Source: Diphasiastrum complanatum
Lineage: Eukaryota; Streptophyta; Lycopodiopsida; Lycopodiales; Lycopodiaceae
Direction: 5' to 3'
NCBI GenBank assembly: GCA_029204225.1
Contig: CM055103.1
Location: 21,640,709 to 21,704,708, forward strand
DNA: 64,000 nt
This document shows, in pieces, positions 12,201-19,130 of this stretch. Position numbers and translations under genes: made by a program. The notes under the pieces are model-generated. The model saw only the letters and a list, made by a program, of their open reading frames with translations. It was not told the origin of the DNA and did not search any database. How positions within the stretch are numbered: the first letter of the stretch is position 1; each line of letters starts with the position of its first letter.

Positions 12201-15200
12201 AATACCAAACGGACATCATAGGAAATCTATTGCAGGTATAAAGGATGATTTGTCAACAGACCCCAACTTCATCAACATTTAAATTGACATCCGAGCCCTT
12301 ACAAGAAATAGCTTTGAGATATTCTGAGTTGCAACCTGCACGGTGAATCTACAACCAGTCTAAAAAGCAGCTTCAAATCCAAAGAATCTCAACTATCTAA
12401 AAGACTCATTCACTGATTTGATAGGTTACGAAGAGCAGCTATATGCCTCATTTGAGAACTCTTGATGACCATTTGAGAATAAATGTCCTCCACCTGAAGT
12501 CTATCACATGGAAAGATTCAGAAAGTTTTTCCTGAATCTTTTGCGATCATAAATCAATCAGTTAAATATTATAGAACCATTACTTATTGTATGAGACATA
12601 GGAGTTTACATATGCATATCAAAAACTCTAAGAATTTTTTAAGATGGGCCATGTTAGGCCTAGTAAGTCCCCTCGGGGGGGCTCCAGTTATTTTAGTTGA
12701 TAAAAAAGACGGAGGTACTCGTCTGTGTGTGGACTTTAAAAAGTTAAATAAATTAACGATTAAAACCGTTATTTTGTACCTCGAATGGATGAACTGGTTG
12801 ATCCGTTACATGCTGCGAAGTACTTCACCAAAATCGATTTAAGATCAGGGAATAAAGAGTGAGGATGTGGAAAAAACCACGTTTATGTCTATGTATAGTT
12901 ATTATGAGTTTCTGGTTTTACCATGACAAATGCTCCCGCGACTTTCCAATAGATGATAAACGATCATCTTCGTCCATATCTGGGAAAGTTCGTCATAGTT
13001 TACTTGCCCATCTGGTTTACCTCATTTGTTGGAGATACCCCACACTTGTTGGGGGAGCATCTCTGTGGATTTTATTGTAGGATTACCAAGGACACGGAAT
13101 TTGATGGATTCGATCTTCGTCATGGCAGACAAGTTCACTAAGATGGCTCATTCTATTGCCACCGGAAAGAAAGTGACAGCTCAACAAGTCGCAAAATTGT
13201 TCATTGATTATGTAGTGAGAATGGGCTTCCAAACTCCATTGTCTCAGACAAAGATCCCAAGTTCACAGGAACATTCTAAACAATAGTTTCACCAAGCTGG
13301 GAACACAATTGCGGAGGAGTAGTAGTGAAGATCCACAAACGGATGGGCAGATTGAGAGAGTCAACCAGGTCCGAGAGGATATGCTTAAAGCATATGTTAG
13401 TGAAACACAGACTAAGTGGGTGAAATATTGCCACTAGTAAAGTATGCGTACAATGACAAAAAAACATTGTCTATAGGGACGAGCCCATTTGAGCTCAATT
13501 ATGGATTCCAACCGACAAGTCCAACGACTCTAGGGATGTTGGAATATCAATCCACACTCTAGAGAGAACTATCAAACAGGGCGGATAGCTCAATGGTAGA
13601 GCATCCCATCCGGTATGAGGGAGAACCTGGGTTCGAATCCTAGTCTGTCCATCCATATTATGATTTATGGATTTCTAACATGGTATCAGAGCCAAGTTAG
13701 ACCTAACAGTTCATGGTGTCAAAGCCATGGCTAGGTGGCCCAAGTTGTGGGGCAGGTGACAGCTAGGACCCCAACCAAGTGTGGCTTGAGGGGGGGTGTT
13801 GGAATATCAATCCACACTCTAGAGAGAACTATCAAACAGGGCGGATAGCTCAGTGGTAGAGCATCCCATCCGGTATGAGGGAGGTCCTAGGTTCGAATCC
13901 TAGTCTGTCCATCCATATTATGATTCATGGATGGTATCAGAGCCAAGTTAGACCTACTAGTTCATGGTGTCAAAGCCATGGTTAGGTGGCCCAAGTTGTG
14001 GGACAGGTGACAACTAGGACCCCAACCAAGTGTGGCTTGAGTGGGGGTGTTGGAATATCGATCCACACTCTAGAGAGAACTATCAAACAGGGCGGATAGC
14101 TCAATGGTAGAGCATCCCATCCGGTATGAGGGAGGTCCTGGGTTCGAATCCTAGTCTGTCCATCCATATTATGATTTATGGATTTCTAACAAGGGATTCC
14201 CACAAAGGTACCTAGTGCTGCAATGTTCTTGACTCAGATGCAGGCTGATTTGAATTTAACACATCAAAGTCTTTTCAAGGTTGAGCTAGAGCAAAGACTT
14301 ATGTACGTGGAAATTGTTCATACAAGGAATTTTCACCAAGGTAGTGTGGACCATGGCAAATTATTAGAAAGGTCAATGAGGTAGCTCATAAGTTGCAATT
14401 GCCTGAGGGATGCAAATGCATCAATTTTTCATTTAAGTCGTTTGAAGAAGTGCTTGCATGGAGGTGACAACCTAGTGGGAAAAGTCATAGCCCTACAAGA
14501 ACAAGATATCACAGATCATGGAGATGAAAAAAATATAGAGTGAAGGTGGCGACGACTGAGAAATTCTATGATCCCCGAGTTTTTGGTAGCTTGGAAAGGA
14601 TTAGCATTTTTCGAAGCGACACGGGAGAGTCAAGCCCAACTACAAAGGTCCTAGCCTGAGTTTGTCATCGAGGAGCGATGACAGTCTGGGGAGAGAAAGA
14701 ATGTTAGGATCCAGTCATGGATCCAACATATTATGGCGAGAGTGGTAACCCCAGAGGTCATAGGACCAGTTTCAGATTGTCGATGACTTCCCATCAAAGG
14801 CATCTGGGGCCAGTCGTGACTAGGTGTGTTGCAGTCACAACCCGATGTACTTGCATGCGAAGTGTTGCATGGCGAGTTTGGTAGAGCTGACGTACAATAG
14901 ACCAAGTTAACCCGTGACTTGGCGGGCAGTGACTAGGGTTAGTCGGCACATGACCAGTGTGGTCCTATAGACAAATGTGTGCAACGGGCATGGGGTTGGC
15001 ATGGCATTAAGACATTCTATCCTTGAGTCAATCCGGGTAGACTTAGTAGGCCAAGTGGACTGATAGACCAAACTATTAGGCAGTGGGCTTAAAGGCTTGG
15101 GGGAGAAGCTTAGAGTTACCGGAGTACACACGACCTCTGAATCCTTTGTAGAAAAACTCACAAATCTCAATTATCATTGATTAGAATTAAGGACCTAATT

Positions 15201-18200
15201 AGGGTAGTTAGCATTAGAAACATACTCCAATATATCATATTAAGGTTGAAGCCCATTTCTCCAACTCCTACTAAGGAGTTACCTTGAGAGAAATAACCAG
15301 CCAATTACTTTAAGAGTCCAATTATGATAAATGACAACCCAAGTTATTACTAAAACGTAATGCCAAGTGCTTGGATTTTTCTTGTATTGTGCTCATGCCT
15401 TCTTTACAAGCAAAATTTGCCTATTGACTTAACTAAACTATTACCTTCTACAAAATTTTCATCGAGACATTTGTCCACAAGAGAAAGGTAAGAGATTCAA
15501 GAGAAGAAAATTTTGCTACTTGACATTATGATGGCGAAGTCCCAAAGGCCTTAGGGCTTCCACTCTAGTCGAACCTTGTCCTCCAAGGGCAAAAGGCCCT
15601 TGGACTAAGAAACGAAGACGAATCACTTGAGTACTCATAACTCAATTGTTCACATATGATACAACTTTAATCTCAAAGAATAATATACATTGTCTACCAT
15701 TGATTGTGAAAGAGTTCTAATATCGATGTGTCATAAACAGAACTGCATTCACAATTTCACATCAAGTAGATTTGAACCAAAATTTAGATGATTCAACCAT
15801 CTTTCAAAGAAATCAAATTAAGCAAACTATGAAAAAAAATTATGTGAAAAATAGCAAGAATGTTGTGCTTAGCATAGAGGTGCCATAATAGGGCATCTTA
15901 ATGTTCCCTCTCAACTTCCAAAAACAAAAATTTAAATGGCTCTATTTGAAAATTTATCTAAACAAGTTACAGATTTGGCCTAAAGGAATGCGAAGATACA
16001 AACCACACAACCTTAAATAACTATATTCAAAGACCTAACTAAAAAAATTTCACGTTCTGGTCTGCATTGAATGGACGCATTCCCAAATCAAAATCCGTGA
16101 TAGCTCTGTTTTGAGTCAAAGGAATTTCATAGTAGATGCTTATACTTATGGACCATGATCTCATTTTAGAGTAATCATGTACCATTTCGGCCCCTTAGTT
16201 GATTTTTGGGCCCATGCTTGGGCCTCGAGGAACAAACATTTTTTTGACGTTTAGTGTCATTGTTTGGCCTTTGACCATAAAGTTGGGCCCAAGGTGATAG
16301 TTCATAATACTAGCCCTAATTGGGTCCCAATAATTGATAACCTATGTGGGGTAAATTTATAACTAATAATCATAGAATGTATGTCTACTTAGCTAGCATA
16401 CATCGATTTCTAACAAATATTGTCTTGACTTACTTAGTTAATTGAATGAATACCAAATTGTCAATATTCTTCTCCATTCAAATGATTGATATATTGACAT
16501 TTATAGGGCACCTTGTTTTATGTTGCTCCTAGCTTTCTGTCTCCAAGATGATTTGAAGCACTTTTAATGCTATCTAATAGAGCTATAAGAAATCCTCAAA
16601 GGGAAAAGAGGTATTTTTAGGCGATCCTCCATAGAAATGTATCAAAATCCTTGAGTAAAGATTAATATCAAGCATAGATACCCGTTCCAAAACTTTTGGT
16701 TTGGAACATTCCATTCCGTATGTTTGGAGTGGAATAGGTTTTGTATGTATGGAAGTTGGAACACAACAAAAAAGAAATTTAACTTTTTTTCTTTGAAAAA
16801 CAAAACGTCCTCAAAAAATGTTGCAATCACATTTTCTAAAGACAACTAGTTTTGGGGTTTTAGGGAATCGTTTGGAAAGTCTGTGTTTGTATATTGTTTG
16901 GATCAGTATTCTTTTGAATGCCAGTGGCCACGATGATTGAGCCTTTTCAAAAAGCAATGTGAAAATGGTTTTAAAGTCTAAACAGTCTGTTTAAGGCCAA
17001 ACAACGTCATTCCCTATTTTTCATCTTCTTACGAGTGGTGAATTGGTGTATCATGCTTGAAATTGATAAGCTTGCCCACCCAGGTTTGATTCTCTGCGAT
17101 CTCGCGCGTGAGAATCATTCCCTATTTTTCACTAATTTAAAAAATACATAAATTACAAGCATTTTTCTTTTTCCGTCTAGAAAAAAAGAATTGAGTCCAA
17201 TTTCGAACCAGAACGCGTTGAGAACAGTTCTGAAACACAAAAGAACAGGCAACTTTGATATCAAGTACAAGGTCTAAAAATCGCAGTGCGTGAGAAGCTT
17301 ATTCTTGTGAAAAGTAGTTAGTTAGAAGGATGGTTCTTCTTCGAATGAGCATGAGGTTTAAAGGCAACTGCCAATGTTAGCAAATCCTGAATGCAGCAGA
17401 CAGATGCAGAGAAGGGCTAACAACAATTGAAAGCAAGAAGGTAGTAATAAAGTATTACAATCTGGTTGTCAAACAGCTTCAAAATTTAACAATATAACGT
17501 AGTTGGAGTTGGATTTGGGATCATTGCGGGAGATAGCCAGGAAAGCCACTGTTCATTGTAAACAATCAGAAGGAAGAAAGATATAGTAGGCCACTCGTCA
17601 CCTGTTTGTGTGCTTGACCTTCGTAAGGTAGAGCAGATTATAGGAGGAAGTAAATTTGTGCTTGTTTGCTATGATTTCAATTGGAAGACAGAGAGGGTTA
17701 TGAGCGTTGATGAAGAAGACTCAAGGTAATAAATTGGGAAGCTGAAATGGTTTGAGTGGCCAGTCATAACTAAGGGCCTACTAATTCTAGCAAAATTGAG
17801 AATAAATCAGGAAGAATGTCTGGTCCGTGGCGTAGAGAAAAAGATTCAAACACCTGTTTTACACCTGCTGAAAACAACTTTGGAAGGAAAGAAGAGGCTT
17901 ACCAGGAAACTGAAGAAACATGGTAAAATCTCGATTCCTGAGAAAAGGATTCTCCTGGGAAACTTGGCCACCATTAAATTTTAGCAAGTTCTTAAATTTA
18001 TATTGTGCTCTGCATCTGTAAGACTTCTTCGGAGGGGAAATAGGTACTGTCAGGTGGCCCTGTCAAAAGTCAGGTTGCAAAATTTATGAGCAAGTGCTGG
18101 ACGAGAAACGCTCATTGAAAACTGGAACGACAGGTGGAAAGATAGGAAGCAGCCAAAATTTAGGGTAGATATACATTGAGCTAGACCGTTCGTAATTTGC

Positions 18201-18592
18201 AAAGAAGAACCTGGTAAAGGTACATCATAACTGTGAGACAATACGGCATAAACTGTAGACAAATAATGTATCCTGTCAAATCAATCTGGGTTGGACACAA
18301 TTTCCAGGATTAGGACAAAGAATAAAATTTCTGTAGGTAATCAATCCTTAGAATTATTCATGAAAGACTACAAACGATCTAGCAGTAAGCCGCAGGATTG
18401 AAAATGAAATTCATAACTTTAGGAATGTTTCAAACGGCATCATATAATCTAATCCAGCGGTAGCGGCAAACCTGCCTGAAAACGAATTTTGACAACGTCC
18501 AAAGGTGATACAATGGTGCGTGAGACACCTCCAGAAATTGCCCCGGCGACCGCATCAACTACTGCCCGCCTGCTGCTGCTCCGCTCGTCCAT
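3051..18592 (-). CDS. Mitochondrial thiamine diphosphate carrier (SLC25 family), complete 7-exon gene
   Basis: Exons in transcript order are 18592-18476, 11951-11838, 11594-11492, 8920-8802, 8231-8079, 3712-3566 and 3269-3051. They total 972 nt and give 323 residues plus stop. The product has the three tandem repeats of mitochondrial carriers, each with the P-x-[DE]-x-x-[KR] signature: P30-L-D32-V-V-K35, P136-F-D138-L-L-R141 and P242-L-D244-V-V-K247. Repeat-specific stretches such as [20 protein letters not shown] and [15 protein letters not shown] match the plant thiamine diphosphate carrier subgroup (Arabidopsis At3g21390/At5g48970 type) as I know it. These inner-membrane proteins import cytosolic thiamine diphosphate for matrix dehydrogenases. 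Introns 2-6 begin GT and end AG; intron 1 begins GC. All exon phases join without a frameshift. Introns 1, 3 and 5 are large and carry transposon insertions. The start is the first ATG in frame and is followed by the usual short N-terminus of the family. Confidence 0.9.
3566..3712 (-). CDS. Carrier exon 6 (residues 203-251)
   Basis: Acceptor ...GTTAG. The exon opens [20 protein letters not shown], then [10 protein letters not shown] and the third signature [12 protein letters not shown], and ends before donor GTACTT. No methionine falls in this exon, so an ATG-based ORF scan misses it. Confidence 0.9.
3713..8078. other. Carrier intron 5 (4.4 kb)
   Basis: No intact coding element is seen. It contains mixed-composition sequence (about 5.1-6.2 kb), a possible solo LTR (6220-7255) and a purine-rich patch near 7465-7560. 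The remainder is ordinary AT-rich intron. Confidence 0.5.
6220..7255 (+). mobile_element. Possible solo LTR
   Basis: Starts TGTTAGAAAACC, contains an LTR-like TATAAATAG near 6785, and could end ...GGCTTAACA at 7255. Flanking 5-mers are AACAC and AACAA, only four of five identical. There is no adjacent PBS and no second copy in the window, so this is a tentative call. Confidence 0.25.
8079..8231 (-). CDS. Carrier exon 5 (residues 152-202)
   Basis: Acceptor ...ATGTAG. Encodes [20 protein letters not shown] and [20 protein letters not shown], and ends before donor GTAAGT, phase 0. Confidence 0.92.
8802..8920 (-). CDS. Carrier exon 4 (residues 112-151)
   Basis: Acceptor ...GACCAG. Encodes [15 protein letters not shown] and the second signature YPFDLLRT, and ends QGEPK before donor GTGAGT, phase 0. 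Confidence 0.9.
8921..11491. other. Carrier intron 3 (2.6 kb)
   Basis: Mostly AT-rich intron without coding signal, apart from the GC-richer block listed at 9446-9922. Confidence 0.5.
9446..9922. mobile_element. GC-richer insert, possible solo LTR
   Basis: This 477-bp block differs sharply in composition from the surrounding intron. It begins TGTTGTA and ends TATAACA, near-perfect inverted ends of the TG...CA kind. The flanking 5-mers (GCTAG and TTTAA) do not match, so the target duplication is lost or the boundaries are wrong. Confidence 0.3.
11492..11594 (-). CDS. Carrier exon 3 (residues 78-111 plus first base of codon 112)
   Basis: Starts [20 protein letters not shown] after ...TGCAG and ends in phase 1 at GGAG before donor GTAAAC. 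Intron 2 (11595-11837) is only 243 bp. Confidence 0.9.
11838..11951 (-). CDS. Carrier exon 2 (residues 40-77)
   Basis: Starts [13 protein letters not shown] after acceptor ...ACAG and ends ...EEGLW before donor GTGAGT. It is 114 nt with phase 0 at both ends and encodes the matrix loop and start of helix 2 of repeat 1. Confidence 0.9.
12570..13536 (+). pseudogene. Decayed Ty3/gypsy pol (RT to integrase), left part
   Basis: In shifting frames one reads [41 protein letters not shown], then [12 protein letters not shown] (reverse transcriptase). After a deletion come [20 protein letters not shown] and [15 protein letters not shown] (integrase core), [12 protein letters not shown], and [18 protein letters not shown]. 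The catalytic RT YXDD region is deleted at about 12990-13020, where RT runs directly into integrase, and frameshifts and stops are frequent. The last codons are cut at 13536 by the TRIM insertion. The fragment lies on the plus strand, antisense to the carrier gene whose intron 1 contains it. Confidence 0.8.
13532..13536. repeat. Target-site duplication AGGGA (left)
   Basis: AGGGA directly precedes the first TRIM LTR and recurs directly after the last one at 14192-14196. Confidence 0.85.
13537..13680 (+). repeat. TRIM LTR1 (144 bp)
   Basis: TGTTGG...CTAACA ends. About 3 differences from LTR3 across the whole length. Contains the tRNA-like sequence at 13579-13650. Confidence 0.88.
13579..13650 (+). 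ncRNA. tRNA-like sequence in TRIM LTR1
   Basis: 72 nt. The acceptor arms GGGCGGA and TCTGTCC pair over 7 positions with G-U wobbles. D arm GCTC-AATGGTA-GAGC. T arm CTGGG-TTCGAAT-CCTAG. A box TAGCTCAATGG and B box GGTTCGAATCC both fit the Pol III consensus. The anticodon arm (TCCCA-TCCGGTA-TGAGGGA) needs a bulge and lacks U33, so I do not call an anticodon or a working tRNA. Confidence 0.7.
13681..13693 (+). other. Primer-binding site, initiator tRNA-Met type
   Basis: TGGTATCAGAGCC abuts LTR1 with no spacer. This is the usual PBS of plant LTR retrotransposons. Confidence 0.88.
13788..13796 (+). other. TRIM polypurine tract 1
   Basis: GAGGGGGGG directly in front of LTR2, as expected for plus-strand priming. 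The second copy in front of LTR3 is interrupted by one T (GAGTGGGGG). Confidence 0.75.
13797..13931 (+). repeat. TRIM LTR2 (135 bp, 3' end shortened)
   Basis: Same start as LTR1 but the final TTTCTAACA is missing, so ...CATGGA runs straight into the PBS TGGTATCAG. Contains tRNA-like copy 2. Confidence 0.85.
13839..13910 (+). ncRNA. tRNA-like sequence in TRIM LTR2
   Basis: 72 nt. A box TAGCTCAGTGG and B box GGTTCGAATCC are intact. The T stem here is fully Watson-Crick (CTAGG/CCTAG), so this copy is the closest to a standard tRNA fold. The anticodon arm is irregular as in copy 1. Confidence 0.7.
13932..13944 (+). other. Second primer-binding site
   Basis: TGGTATCAGAGCC at the start of the second internal domain. 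The two internal domains differ at about six of 116 positions. Confidence 0.85.
14048..14191 (+). repeat. TRIM LTR3 (144 bp)
   Basis: Full-length LTR ending ...TTTCTAACA at 14191, followed directly by the target duplication AGGGA (14192-14196). Confidence 0.88.
14090..14161 (+). ncRNA. tRNA-like sequence in TRIM LTR3
   Basis: 72 nt with the same A box as copy 1 and the same B box. It differs from copy 1 only in the variable region. Confidence 0.7.
14197..14690 (+). pseudogene. Decayed gypsy integrase C-terminus and chromodomain (right part)
   Basis: Continues the pol interrupted at 13536. The reading resumes [20 protein letters not shown], and later [20 protein letters not shown] resembles the chromodomain of plant chromoviruses. 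Several stops and frameshifts. A purine-rich tract (GGGGAGAGAAAGA, about 14687-14699) just before 14702 is the likely PPT. Confidence 0.7.
14702..15180 (+). mobile_element. Probable 3' LTR of the gypsy remnant
   Basis: Starts TGTTAGGATCC directly after the purine tract that ends the pol remnant. The segment near 14895-14970 (GACCAAGTTAACC, GGCGGGCAGTGACTAGGGTT) recurs with changes at 46150-46225, so this LTR family has at least two copies here. The right end is not resolved. Confidence 0.55.
15181..17006. other. Carrier intron 1, AT-rich
   Basis: No coding or RNA feature is seen. An LTR-like end (ATTTCTAACA near 16405-16415) has no partner that I can find. Confidence 0.45.
17007..17131 (+). 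mobile_element. Small tRNA-related (SINE-like) insertion with 17-bp target duplication
   Basis: TCATTCCCTATTTTTCA occurs at 17007-17023 and again at 17115-17131, enclosing 91 bp. The insert contains TGGTGAATTGG (10 of 11 matches to a Pol III A box) and GGTTTGATTCT (B box with a CpG-to-TpG change and one other difference). A long perfect direct repeat around a Pol III-type sequence is the signature of SINE retroposition. There is no clear A tail. It could be a tRNA-fragment retroposon. Confidence 0.6.
17132..18473. other. 5'-proximal part of carrier intron 1
   Basis: No coding feature recognised. A plus-strand ORF at 17796-17984 has no homology that I can name. Confidence 0.45.
18474..18475 (-). 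promoter_or_regulatory. Non-canonical GC splice donor of carrier intron 1
   Basis: The exon ends TTCAG and the intron starts GCAGGT. The acceptor in front of exon 2 is a normal ...GACAG at 11953-11952. Using GC keeps KIRFQ joined to VQLEPT, the join known in plant homologues. Using the GT at 18471-18470 adds 4 nt and gives a TGA within a few codons. Confidence 0.75.
18476..18592 (-). CDS. Carrier exon 1 (residues 1-39)
   Basis: Begins at ATG 18592-18590 and encodes the first transmembrane helix and first signature ([11 protein letters not shown]). It ends on codon CAG with phase 0. The next bases are GCAGGT, so the donor is GC. The nearby GT four bases further on would shift the frame to a stop in exon 2. 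Confidence 0.9.
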
Positions 18593-19130
18593 TTGATCGA
18601 TAGATCGATCTATGTTTCTAACCTCCCCAGCCCAGCCCAGCCCCGCCCCGAGCGTATGATCAATTCAAACTGGCGCCTGCGTTAATAAGGTGTGTTGTCC
18701 TTCCTGGTTGAGAAGCGTTTGTCAATGTATGAATGTAATATATGTAGGTGTGTTTGAACTTTGAACTATAACTCTGTTTGTTGATAAAAATAATAAAAGA
18801 AGGCGCAAAAACTTGAAAGGGTCCGCCGTCCAGGGTCCCATGCCAAGAAGCAGCAGCAGCAGCATATACCCACTTTTTACTTTCCCTTCCAATCTGCTGT
18901 CAACTTTTACACTCCACTTCCGATTTTTGTGTAATGGTGCGCTATGCCAAGGGCTTTGGAATGTGGGTTAGTTATATGGAGAACGCGAAACCTTTACCTT
19001 TTGGGTCTGCTACATCTCATCTCCCTTCATTAGCCAACTCACCACCTCTTCACTTTTCCGATCTGCTGCAGTCAGTTGGCAGACTCCCACGGACATCATC
19101 ATAGTTTATGCACTGTTATTTTTAATGCCA
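18593..19130 (-). promoter_or_regulatory. 5' UTR and promoter region of the carrier gene
   Basis: Upstream of the ATG on the minus strand lie palindromic GATCGAT units (18595-18613), a C-rich CCCAG repeat patch on the plus strand (about 18625-18650), and AT-rich sequence. No TATA box can be assigned with confidence. Confidence 0.35.

Larger units (their letters stand above)
13537..14191 (+). mobile_element. Tandem TRIM retrotransposon with tRNA-like LTRs (3 LTRs, 2 internal domains)
   Basis: The layout is LTR1 13537-13680, internal 13681-13796, LTR2 13797-13931, internal 13932-14047, LTR3 14048-14191. LTRs start TGTTGGAATATC and end TTTCTAACA (LTR2 has lost the last nine or so bases). Each internal domain starts with TGGTATCAGAGCC, complementary to the 3' end of plant initiator tRNA-Met, and ends in a G-rich polypurine tract. 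There is no coding capacity. A perfect 5-bp duplication AGGGA flanks the array, so it came in, or was stabilised, as one insertion inside the older gypsy pol. Unit length is 260 bp; a single element would be about 404 bp, very small even for a TRIM. Each LTR contains a 72-nt tRNA-like sequence with A and B boxes, comparable in principle to Cassandra TRIMs, whose LTRs carry 5S rRNA sequence. Confidence 0.9.

Noticed and set aside
12591-13286. Separate genes for the short ORFs in this interval
   Set aside because: They are frame-shifted pieces of one gypsy pol remnant.
13579-14161. Cluster of three functional tRNA genes
   Set aside because: The A and B boxes are good, but the anticodon arm needs a bulge and lacks U33, there is no downstream T run, and each copy sits in an LTR bounded by PBS and PPT. 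Called tRNA-like parts of a TRIM instead.
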